Shown here in pieces: positions 1-5,396 of a stretch of 10,019 nucleotides of DNA (the stretch's first letter is position 1; each line of letters starts with the position of its first letter). Origin of the DNA: Bacillota bacterium (GTDB taxonomy: Bacteria; Bacillota; Sulfobacillia; Symbiobacteriales; Symbiobacteriaceae); the NCBI GenBank assembly GCA_028287415.1, contig JAQBPS010000396.1, positions 1-10,019 of the forward strand, read 5' to 3'. The notes under the pieces are model-generated. The model was given only the letters and a program-made list of their open reading frames with translations, was not told the origin of the DNA and ran no database searches. A program made the position numbers and the translations under genes.

Positions 1-534
1 GGGCTCTACCGGCATTTCCGGGCGGTGGCCGAGGCGACCAAGCTGCCCTGCATCCTCTACAACGTGCCCTCCCGCACCTCCGTCAACCTGGAGGCCCGGA
101 CAACCTTGCGGCTGGCCGAGCTGCCGAACATTGCAGGCATCAAGGAGTGCGCCGATCTTGGCCAGCTGGCCGACGTGCTTTCGGGCGCCCCCGAGGGCTT
201 CCGGGTCTGGTCCGGCGACGACGCCGCCACACTGCCCTACCTCGCCGTGGGCGCATACGGGATCATCAGCGTGGCGAGCCATGTTGTCGGCCCGCAGATG
301 CAGGAGATGATCCAGGCCTTCCGCAATGGCGAGGTGGAGCAGGCCGCCAACTGGCACCGCCGGCTACTCCCGGTTTTCCGGGGCCTGTTCGCGGTGACCA
401 ACCCGGTGCTGGTCAAGGCGGCCCTGGAGCTGACGGGCTTTGCCGTGGGCCCGCTCCGCCCGCCGCTGGTGTCGGCCACGGACGGGGAGCGGGATCAGCT
501 GCGCTCCGTCCTGGCCGACGCCGGTGTTCTCTGA
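1..534 (+). CDS. dapA: 4-hydroxy-tetrahydrodipicolinate synthase, 3' part (5' end outside window)
   Basis: DapA condenses pyruvate with aspartate semialdehyde, the first committed step of the diaminopimelate/lysine pathway, in the cytoplasm. The frame is open from base 1 and encodes 177 residues up to the TGA at 532-534. The family is usually about 290-295 residues, so roughly the first 115 are missing. The C-terminal half of the TIM barrel carries both hallmark sites. The YNVPSRT segment has the catalytic Tyr at bases 58-60, and the GIKE segment has the Schiff-base Lys at bases 142-144. The GDD and GAYGIISV segments of the later strands follow. In spore formers this pathway also feeds dipicolinate. 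In Bacillus dapA lies upstream of rnjB-tepA-ylzJ-spoIIIE, and the same order is seen here with an insertion after dapA. I see no convincing intrinsic terminator behind it. Assignment to DapA rather than another NAL-family aldolase rests on motifs plus synteny. Confidence 0.93.
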   Translation, partial: GLYRHFRAVAEATKLPCILYNVPSRTSVNLEARTTLRLAELPNIAGIKECADLGQLADVLSGAPEGFRVWSGDDAATLPYLAVGAYGIISVASHVVGPQMQEMIQAFRNGEVEQAANWHRRLLPVFRGLFAVTNPVLVKAALELTGFAVGPLRPPLVSATDGERDQLRSVLADAGVL

Positions 535-650
535 AGCTGCACCACTAATTGGGTGAGCCAGGGAGATTCAGGAAGATTAGCCGCGGAATTCGCATGCTAT
601 AGGCCATTTTTCAGCCGAATTGCGAGTTGCTCCCAATGGTTGGCATGCGG

Positions 651-679
651 TTCAATGTGTATATGTATCAGTGTATATT
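651..679 (+). promoter_or_regulatory. Probable sigma-A-type promoter of the c-di-GMP riboswitch transcript
   Basis: A TATATT -10 box lies at 674-679. Seventeen bases upstream is a weak -35 (TTCAAT, 651-656; three of six consensus bases). The expected start point, about 685-686, coincides with the first base of the riboswitch P1 helix, which supports the call. The rest of 535-650 shows nothing I can name. Confidence 0.5.
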
Positions 680-684
680 TGGTG

Positions 685-791
685 ATTCCCGCCAAAGGCA
701 AACCCGGCGAAAGCCGGGGACGCAAAGCCAAGGGTCTAATGCCGGTTCCTCCGCTCGCGGAGGCTGGCGATGACAGCCGGTTGCCGGGAAG
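685..791 (+). promoter_or_regulatory. Cyclic di-GMP-I riboswitch aptamer (GEMM-I)
   Basis: The conserved core GGCAAACC (697-704) and GGGACGCAAAGCC (717-729) of the GEMM-I aptamer are both present. P1 pairs 686-691 with 785-790. The first arm pairs 703-708 with 713-718 and is capped by a GAAA tetraloop (709-712), the loop that docks into the other arm. The second arm pairs 741-745 with 764-768 and 748-753 with 758-763. It is flanked by the usual GGGTCTAA (732-739) and the tract GACAGCCGGTTGCC (772-785). Compared with the Vibrio Vc2 aptamer, the base matching G20, which contacts one guanine of the ligand, is G697, and the intercalating A47 matches A724. A G at position 20 is typical of c-di-GMP sensors, whereas cGAMP-sensing relatives usually carry A. 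The ligand call is therefore c-di-GMP. The downstream gene encodes an HD-GYP-type protein, which fits a c-di-GMP circuit. Confidence 0.93.
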
Positions 792-809
792 CTGCAGGGG
801 ACGCGAACA

Positions 810-852
810 GCGACCTGCCGCTTCGGCTATGCCGGCGGTGGGTCGCTTTTTT
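810..852 (+). terminator. Intrinsic terminator, expression platform of the riboswitch
   Basis: The outer stem GCGACC (810-815) pairs with GGTCGC (841-846). Inner helices 818-820/836-838 and 824-827/831-834 continue it, and six T residues follow (847-852). A competing pairing exists: 788-798 (GAAGCTGCAGG) can pair with 814-824 (CCTGCCGCTTC) with one mismatch, which would break the terminator stem. Its first three bases also belong to the 3' strand of P1. Ligand-stabilised P1 should therefore disfavour this antiterminator, so the simplest reading is an OFF switch. The overlap is small and the direction is not certain. Confidence 0.85.
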
Positions 853-895
853 GTCGTAATTCTCGGTGAACGTGTGAGTTGGGGGAGGTGATCCC

Positions 896-2404
896 GTGTC
901 GCTGAGCGAGCAGGCGTTGCAATGTCGTGACTACGGGATGCTGCTCCTCAACCGGGGCCTCACCCTGGCGGCCCATGACGAGTTCAGCCGCTGGCTGGCA
1001 CTCGTGGAGGGGACTGAGGACCCGGCCCTGCTGCTGCCGGCTCTGACCGCCCTGACCAGGGTGGCAGTCGCCAGGGGCGGCTCCGGCTCCGAGGCGGCGC
1101 TCTCGTACCTTCAGCGGGCGATCGCGATGGACGCCAGCCCGGGGATGAGCCATGAGGACAGGGTGCGAATCTGTGTGAACCTGATGAACGTCTGCACGGA
1201 TGCAGTGCGGTTGGACGAGGCGATGGCCTATGCCCGGAAGGCCGAAGCGCTCGGGGCCGACACGCATCCGGCATTCGGGTTCTTTTACTGGCTCAATCTC
1301 AGCGTGCTCGCCTGGCGCCGTCAGGAGTGGGTGCTGATGCGGCAGGCGGCCGGGCGGGCACTCGATCTGGCCGTGGATTCAGGGAACGCCGTGGGCCGGG
1401 CGACCGCGCTGACCAACCGGGGCATTGCCCACATGGAGACGGGCGCCCACAGGCTGGCCGAGCGGGATCTGCTGAGCGCACTCCGCCTGTCCGCTGAACT
1501 GGACCCGTCCGAGCTGGCATACACCCATGCGGAACTGGGTCGGCTCCACTTTCAGCGGGGCGAGTACCAGACCGCCCTTGACTCCGGCCGCAAAGCGCTC
1601 AACATCCTCCTGACCGATGTTGCCATGTTGGACAAGGAAGAGGTGGCGCGCGTCAGCCGCCTTTTCGGTGAGATTTTCTTTACTTTAGGTCAGCGCAATT
1701 TGGCACTCAAATATCTGAATCGCGCTGCCGCATACTATAGTCAGCTCGGCTTGCGGGGCGAGTGGCAGCGCGCCACGGAAAGCATCGGGCAGGTGCTGAC
1801 GGCAAAGGTTGCCCCCGGGCGGAGCGAACTGCCGATGGAGACGCACCTGCTCGATTTCCTCACCGCGGTGCTCGACCTGACCGATGACCTGGAGAGCGTT
1901 GATCCCTATCTCCGGGGCCATTCGGAGCGGGTGGCCAACCTGGCCCAGCTGCTGGGCGAGGCCAGCGGGCTTTCCGGTGAGGAAATGGTGACCCTCAGTC
2001 ACGCCGCCAGACTGCACGACGTGGGCATGATCACCGTCGAGTCTGAGTTGCTACATAGAGATGGCCCGCTGTCCGCGGCGGAGCACAAGCGAGTGGCCCT
2101 GCACACGACGATCGGCGAGGAGATGCTCAGGCCGTACGGACTATCCCCGTTAGGGTTGGCGGCGATCCGCCACCACCACGAGCACTACGATGGGTCCGGC
2201 GCCCCCGACGCTCTCGCGGGGGAGGCGATTCCACTGCTCGCCCGCATTATCACGGTGGTCGATGTGTACGATGCGCTCACATCGGAGCGGGTCTACCGGG
2301 CTGCCATGAGTCATCTCAATGCCGTGCGGGAGCTGCGGAAGATGTCCGGTAAGGAGTTGGATCCCGTCTTGGTGGAGCGCTTCCTGGCGCTACACCATTA
2401 CTAA
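896..2404 (+). CDS. TPR-array protein with C-terminal HD-GYP-type c-di-GMP phosphodiesterase domain
   Basis: This is a cytoplasmic protein of 502 residues with no signal peptide or membrane segment. Residues of about 15-305 form helical TPR-like repeats, clearest around 165-285. Residues of about 320-502 form an HD-GYP-type metal phosphohydrolase. The metal ligands of the family appear intact: His342, His374-Asp375, His403, His427-His428 and Asp456. Two signature positions differ. The HDxGK motif reads HDVGM (Met378 for Lys), and the GYP triplet reads GAP (Ala436 for Tyr). The GTG start is favoured by a near-perfect Shine-Dalgarno (GGGGAGGTGAT, 882-892). HD-GYP enzymes hydrolyse c-di-GMP to pGpG or GMP. 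Here activity is plausible but the changed motifs leave room for a sensor role. Transcription is gated by the c-di-GMP riboswitch and terminator just upstream. A secreted peptide gene follows after 29 bases. The TPR array is about the size of that in Rap-type peptide receptors. Confidence 0.85.
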   Translation: MSLSEQALQCRDYGMLLLNRGLTLAAHDEFSRWLALVEGTEDPALLLPALTALTRVAVARGGSGSEAALSYLQRAIAMDASPGMSHEDRVRICVNLMNVCTDAVRLDEAMAYARKAEALGADTHPAFGFFYWLNLSVLAWRRQEWVLMRQAAGRALDLAVDSGNAVGRATALTNRGIAHMETGAHRLAERDLLSALRLSAELDPSELAYTHAELGRLHFQRGEYQTALDSGRKALNILLTDVAMLDKEEVARVSRLFGEIFFTLGQRNLALKYLNRAAAYYSQLGLRGEWQRATESIGQVLTAKVAPGRSELPMETHLLDFLTAVLDLTDDLESVDPYLRGHSERVANLAQLLGEASGLSGEEMVTLSHAARLHDVGMITVESELLHRDGPLSAAEHKRVALHTTIGEEMLRPYGLSPLGLAAIRHHHEHYDGSGAPDALAGEAIPLLARIITVVDVYDALTSERVYRAAMSHLNAVRELRKMSGKELDPVLVERFLALHHY

Positions 2405-2433
2405 CGGTTGAAACTAAGAGGAGAGGAGGAATT

Positions 2434-2562
2434 GTGTTGAAGAAGATTTCGCTATTGCTCCTGACCCTGCTGGCGATTAGTGTGTTTGCTGGTACGGCTT
2501 CTGCTAAGGCTCGCGGCATGTTCATCTGGGCTCCGCATCAGGGCCCGGTCATCCAGCCGTAA
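2434..2562 (+). CDS. Small secreted peptide precursor (possible Phr-like signal peptide)
   Basis: This short gene encodes 42 residues from a GTG at 2434, or 41 from the TTG at 2437. It lies 29 bases behind the TPR/HD-GYP gene and before the shared terminator. A purine-rich Shine-Dalgarno (AGGAGG, 2424-2429) is 4 bases from the GTG and 7 from the TTG, so the TTG is at least as likely. The product has a positive Lys-Lys start, a hydrophobic core at about residues 5-20 and a TASA motif suited to signal peptidase I. This would leave an 18-residue peptide, KARGMFIWAPHQGPVIQP. The size, the signal sequence and the position behind a TPR gene resemble Phr pro-peptides paired with Rap proteins. I recognise no family, and a small secreted protein of another kind is possible. 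The ribosome binding site and signal sequence make it very likely a real gene. Confidence 0.72.
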   Translation: MLKKISLLLLTLLAISVFAGTASAKARGMFIWAPHQGPVIQP

Positions 2563-2614
2563 GGTGTGACTGCACCGTGCCGAAATAGAACGTTGAACTC
2601 GATTATGGTAGATG

Positions 2615-2645
2615 AGCAGGAGCCCCCGCGGGGCTCCTGCTTTTT
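2615..2645 (+). terminator. Intrinsic terminator of the TPR/HD-GYP–peptide unit
   Basis: A perfect stem of 11-12 bp (2615-2626 with 2630-2641) has a 3-base loop and is followed by five T residues (2641-2645). It closes the riboswitch-controlled unit and separates it from the RNase J promoter. Nothing else is evident at 2563-2614. Confidence 0.93.
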
Positions 2646-2699
2646 CATGGCTCCGACTTCGCCGTTCTGTCCATATCCCCCACTTTTTACGCACTTGTC

Positions 2700-2728
2700 T
2701 TGTATCTCGGTCATTCCTTGGGTATAAT
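2700..2728 (+). promoter_or_regulatory. Sigma-A-type promoter of the RNase J gene
   Basis: A perfect TATAAT -10 (2723-2728) has a TTGTAT -35 (2700-2705) at 17 bases. The start point would be about 2735, giving a leader of some 220 nt before the TTG start codon. Confidence 0.8.
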
Positions 2729-2756
2729 CTTAGGGACAGTGATTTGAACGGCGAAC

Positions 2757-2869
2757 CAGGAACCGGATTTCAGGTCAGCAGTACGGCGGCCTCAGTACGG
2801 TAACGGCGATGGTACTGAAGGCGGCTGACCTTGATGCAACAGACAATGCGCTGTTGGTCCGTTTTCCTG
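2757..2869 (+). promoter_or_regulatory. Structured 5' leader of RNase J, predicted three-way junction
   Basis: Three helices nest cleanly. A closing helix pairs 2757-2762 with 2864-2869 and 2764-2767 with 2858-2861. A long arm pairs 2772-2779 with 2824-2831, extended by 2790-2798 with 2812-2821 (one bulged A). A short arm pairs 2837-2842 with 2851-2856. Downstream, 2872-2876 can pair with 2902-2906 around a small hairpin (2881-2884/2891-2894), and 2922-2926 pairs with 2930-2934 just before the ribosome binding site. I match it to no known riboswitch or T-box, and no terminator lies within it. Control would therefore act on translation or mRNA stability. The folding was done by eye. Confidence 0.5.
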
Positions 2870-2956
2870 AACCACCCCGCGTGCTGACCCGCACAACGTG
2901 AGGTGGGCCCAGAGGGTATGTTTTGCTGTGCAAATAAAAAAGGAGGAACGTTTCGT

Positions 2957-4633
2957 TTGGCGCGCCAACAGAGTAGAAATCAAAAATTGCAAGTGATTCC
3001 ATTGGGCGGCCTTGGTGAGATCGGCAAAAACAGCATGGCGATTCAATACGGCAACGAGATCGTGGTCATTGACGCCGGTCTCGCCTTCCCTGAAGAAGAG
3101 ATGCTCGGGATCGACATCGTCATTCCCGACTTTACGTACCTGCTCGAGAACCGCGACAAGGTAAAGGCGCTGCTGCTGACGCACGGCCATGAGGACCATA
3201 TCGGCGGCGTCTCGTACCTGCTGCGCAACCTGAACATCCCCATCTACGCCACCGCCCTTACGCTGGGCCTGGTGGAGGGCAAGCTGGAGGAGGCCGGGGT
3301 CCAGCTTCACCCCGACAGCCGCGTTGTCAAGGCCGGCGAAACGGTCACGGTCGGCTCCTTCTCGGCGGAGTTCATCCGCGTCAACCACTCCATCCCCGAC
3401 GCCTGTGCCATTGCCGTCACCACGCCGGTGGGCACGATCCTGCACACGGGCGACTTTAAATTCGACCAGACGCCGGTCGACGGCGAGCCGACCGACTACC
3501 AGCGCCTGACCGACATCGGGAGCAAGGGCCTGCTGGCGCTGTTCGCGGACAGCACAAACGCCGAGCGCCCGGGCTACACGCCGTCGGAGCGGAACGTGGG
3601 CGGCAATATCGACCGGATTTTCCGGGAGGCCAAGGGCCGCGTGCTGATGGCCACGTTCGCCTCGAACGTGCACCGCCTGCAGCAGGCGATCACGAGCGCA
3701 GCCCGCCACAGCAAGAAGGTTGCCGTGGTCGGCCGCTCGATGGAGAACACGGTCAACGTTGCCATGAAGCTCGGCTACCTGAACGTGGCCGAGGGCACGA
3801 TCGTGTCGGTCGAGGAGCTAAAGCGCGTCCCGCTTCACAACCAGATCATCCTGACCACGGGTTCGCAGGGCGAGCCGATGAGCGCGCTGACGCGCATCTC
3901 CGTGAATGATCACAAGGCGATCGAGATCATCCCCGGCGACACGGTCCTGATCGCGGCCACGCCCATTCCCGGCAACGAGAAGAGCGTCGGGCGCACGGTT
4001 AACAACCTGTACCGCCGCGGCGCCGAGGTGATCTACGGTCGGGAGGCCGGCGTGCACGTTTCCGGCCACGCCAGCCAGGAAGAGCAGAAGATGATGATCA
4101 ACCTGACCAAGCCGCAGTTTTTCGTGCCGGTCCACGGCGAGTACCGCATGCTGCTGAACCACAAGCGGCTGGCGGAGCAGTGCGGCGTGCTGGCGGAGAA
4201 CATCCTGGTCGGCGAGAACGGTACGGTCTTTGAGTTCACACCGGACTCGGCCGCCATCGGCGGCAAGGTAACGTCGGGCCAGGTACTGGTTGACGGCCTT
4301 GGCGTGGGCGACGTGGGCAACATTGTCCTGCGCGACCGCAAGCAGCTGTCGCAGGACGGTATCCTGATCGTCGTCGTCGCCATGGAGAAGGAGACCGGCA
4401 TGATCATGGGCGGACCGGACATCGTCAGCCGTGGCTTCGTCTACGTGCGGGAGTCGGAAGGGCTGCTGGAAGAGGCCAAGGAGCGGGTCAAGAACGCCCT
4501 CTACGAGACGCTGGAGCGGAACGTCACCGAGTGGGCGGTGCTCAAGAGCGCCGTGCGGGACGTGCTCGGCAAGTACCTCTACGACAAGACCCGCCGCCGC
4601 CCGATGATCCTGCCGATTATCATGGAAGTCTAA
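2957..4633 (+). CDS. rnj: Ribonuclease J
   Basis: RNase J is a cytoplasmic metallo-beta-lactamase/beta-CASP enzyme with 5'-3' exonuclease and endonuclease activity, central to mRNA turnover and rRNA maturation in Firmicutes. The product is 558 residues, close to Bacillus RNase J1 (555). Motifs in order are HGHEDH (His76, His78, Asp80, His81), His144 in VNHSIPD, HTGDF (Asp166), ADSTNAERPG (199-206), the beta-CASP segments ASNVHR (235-240) and HVSGHAS (367-373), and PVHGEY (His393). The C-terminal domain ends in the usual RRRPMILPIIMEV. All metal ligands I can place are present, so the enzyme should be active. The frame is open further upstream to a GTG at 2903. The TTG at 2957 is chosen because AAGGAGGAA (2940-2948) lies 8 bases before it and the family start fits. 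It has its own promoter and structured leader. The gene occupies the place of rnjB between dapA and tepA. Confidence 0.96.
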   Translation: MARQQSRNQKLQVIPLGGLGEIGKNSMAIQYGNEIVVIDAGLAFPEEEMLGIDIVIPDFTYLLENRDKVKALLLTHGHEDHIGGVSYLLRNLNIPIYATALTLGLVEGKLEEAGVQLHPDSRVVKAGETVTVGSFSAEFIRVNHSIPDACAIAVTTPVGTILHTGDFKFDQTPVDGEPTDYQRLTDIGSKGLLALFADSTNAERPGYTPSERNVGGNIDRIFREAKGRVLMATFASNVHRLQQAITSAARHSKKVAVVGRSMENTVNVAMKLGYLNVAEGTIVSVEELKRVPLHNQIILTTGSQGEPMSALTRISVNDHKAIEIIPGDTVLIAATPIPGNEKSVGRTVNNLYRRGAEVIYGREAGVHVSGHASQEEQKMMINLTKPQFFVPVHGEYRMLLNHKRLAEQCGVLAENILVGENGTVFEFTPDSAAIGGKVTSGQVLVDGLGVGDVGNIVLRDRKQLSQDGILIVVVAMEKETGMIMGGPDIVSRGFVYVRESEGLLEEAKERVKNALYETLERNVTEWAVLKSAVRDVLGKYLYDKTRRRPMILPIIMEV

Positions 4634-4642
4634 GGACAACAT

Positions 4643-4669
4643 AATGGAGCGGGAGTTCCCGCTCCATTT
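4643..4669 (+). terminator. Probable intrinsic terminator after RNase J
   Basis: A stem of 11 bp (4643-4653 with 4658-4668) and an AGTT loop lie ten bases past the stop codon. The T tract is short (ATTTC), so termination may be partial and allow read-through into the next small gene. Confidence 0.65.
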
Positions 4670-4714
4670 CGCGTCGCTACATGCACTATTTTGCTTTCGG
4701 GAGGGTCCGACACA

Positions 4715-4930
4715 ATGCCTAACTTTCGTAACTGGACAGCTTCCGAGATCGTCGCCCAGATGCCGCAGGCCCGCAACGTCCTGGCCAAGCACTTCGGGCC
4801 GGAGGGAATCACGACCGCGTCGGGCGCCAGCCTGCGCGACCTGGCCAAGCGCAAGGGGGTCGAGCTGAGCACCGTCATAGCGGACCTGAATGCGATGGCG
4901 AAGGACTCGGCGATGTTCGCACCCTTGTAG
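4715..4930 (+). CDS. Small DUF1858/ScdA-N-like protein
   Basis: This is a 71-residue cytoplasmic protein with no signal peptide or membrane segment. The ATG at 4715 follows GGGAGGG (4699-4705) at a 9-base gap; the frame is open further upstream but without a comparable ribosome binding site. The pattern TASEIVAQMPQARNVLAKHFG (8-28), then a Leu-Arg-Asp-Leu-Ala helix (40-44), then a Leu-Asn near residues 58-59 resembles the small helical DUF1858 and ScdA N-terminal domains (a period of 'leave one's post', then a second helix pair). Those domains usually carry a Cys or Cys pair in the middle. This protein has none; the matching stretch is GITTASGAS (31-39). A redox or iron-sulfur repair role is therefore not supported. 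It may be cotranscribed with RNase J by read-through, and it has its own terminator. Function unknown; the family call is from pattern memory. Confidence 0.75.
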   Translation: MPNFRNWTASEIVAQMPQARNVLAKHFGPEGITTASGASLRDLAKRKGVELSTVIADLNAMAKDSAMFAPL

Positions 4931-4946
4931 TGGATGTGGATGCGAG

Positions 4947-4972
4947 ACCGGGGGGCGACCTCCGGTTTTTTT
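4947..4972 (+). terminator. Intrinsic terminator of the small DUF1858-like gene
   Basis: An 8-bp stem (4947-4954 with 4959-4966, one G·U pair) with a GCGA loop is followed by a run of seven T residues (4966-4972). Confidence 0.9.
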
Positions 4973-5034
4973 ATTGACGCGGATTGCGCGAATGACGCGG
5001 ATTTTCGGCATCCGGGCGCTGATTAGTTGGGGGT

Positions 5035-5103
5035 CCGTCTTCAAGGTCGGGAGTGGGGTGTTTCATAATATATTTGAACACCCCAGTTCTGAACTGAAGA
5101 CGG
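5035..5103. repeat. Long imperfect palindrome, copy 1
   Basis: Outer helix 5035-5043 pairs with 5095-5103. A middle part is rich in G·U pairs when read as + strand RNA. An inner helix 5055-5062 pairs with 5077-5084. The A/T-rich loop spans 5064-5075 and includes ATATATTTGAACAC (5069-5081 region). The preference for G·U over mismatch suggests the + strand transcript is the folded form. Confidence 0.75.
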
Positions 5104-5191
5104 TGCCGAAGTAATCGGAGCTGGGCGCTGAATACCCGCGTCATTCGCATAATCGGCGTCTAGTTAATGGATGTTTGACGAGGCATCGGGC

Positions 5192-5255
5192 ATCTGAAGG
5201 TCGGGACTCAGGCGTTTAAAATATATATTTGAACACACAGTCCCGCCCTTCAGAT
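5192..5255. repeat. Long imperfect palindrome, copy 2
   Basis: The outer helix 5192-5208 pairs with 5239-5255 with one mismatch (5201/5246). The inner part is looser. The left strand shares GAAGGTCGGGA-type sequence with copy 1 (CAAGGTCGGGA), and both copies share the loop motif ATATATTTGAACAC. They are diverged copies of one element. Confidence 0.75.
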
Positions 5256-5396
5256 CGTCGCTAAATGAATCCTTGCAAATTGCCGGAAATCCGCGTCATT
5301 CGCGTAATCCGCGTCAAAATAATGCCCGCGGAGGCTAAACTAACTCCCCCGGTGCGCATACTAGACCGCACCAGTACCGCGCATGGAGCGTGACGT

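Larger units (their letters stand above)
4974..5317. repeat. Non-coding repeat block bounded by a 37-bp inverted repeat
   Basis: The left arm (4974-5010) and the right arm (5281-5317) are reverse complements at 35 of 37 positions. Each contains the unit GACGCGGAT twice. A third, more diverged copy in the orientation of the right arm lies at 5134-5160 (24 of 27 positions match). Two related hairpins sit between the copies. No open frame with a ribosome binding site lies in the block. The layout suggests a short mobile repeat (MITE- or REP-like) and at least one duplication. Clear target-site duplications are not visible. Confidence 0.75.

Noticed and set aside
553..891. Open frame of 112 codons upstream of the TPR/HD-GYP gene
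   Set aside because: It runs through the riboswitch and terminator, has no ribosome binding site and no recognisable protein pattern.
2834..2887. A 17-codon frame (ATG at 2834) in the RNase J leader as a possible leader peptide
   Set aside because: No good ribosome binding site, it overlaps predicted helices, and its codons show no run of a regulated amino acid.
2903..2956. GTG at 2903 as the start of RNase J
   Set aside because: No Shine-Dalgarno at the right distance, and the added residues do not fit the family. The TTG at 2957 has an excellent site.
2772..2956. RNase J leader as a T-box or known metabolite riboswitch
   Set aside because: No T-box antiterminator sequence, no terminator, and none of the conserved cores I know (SAM, lysine, cobalamin, c-di-AMP) can be found.
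4974..5317. Repeat block as a CRISPR array
   Set aside because: Only three diverged copies in mixed orientation, with unequal spacing and structured spacers; no cas genes in the window.
5351..5372. Inverted repeat GGTGCG...CGCACC and a CATACTA box as a sporulation-sigma promoter for tepA
   Set aside because: The -35 partner is missing at the right distance and the repeat is only 6 bp, too weak to call.
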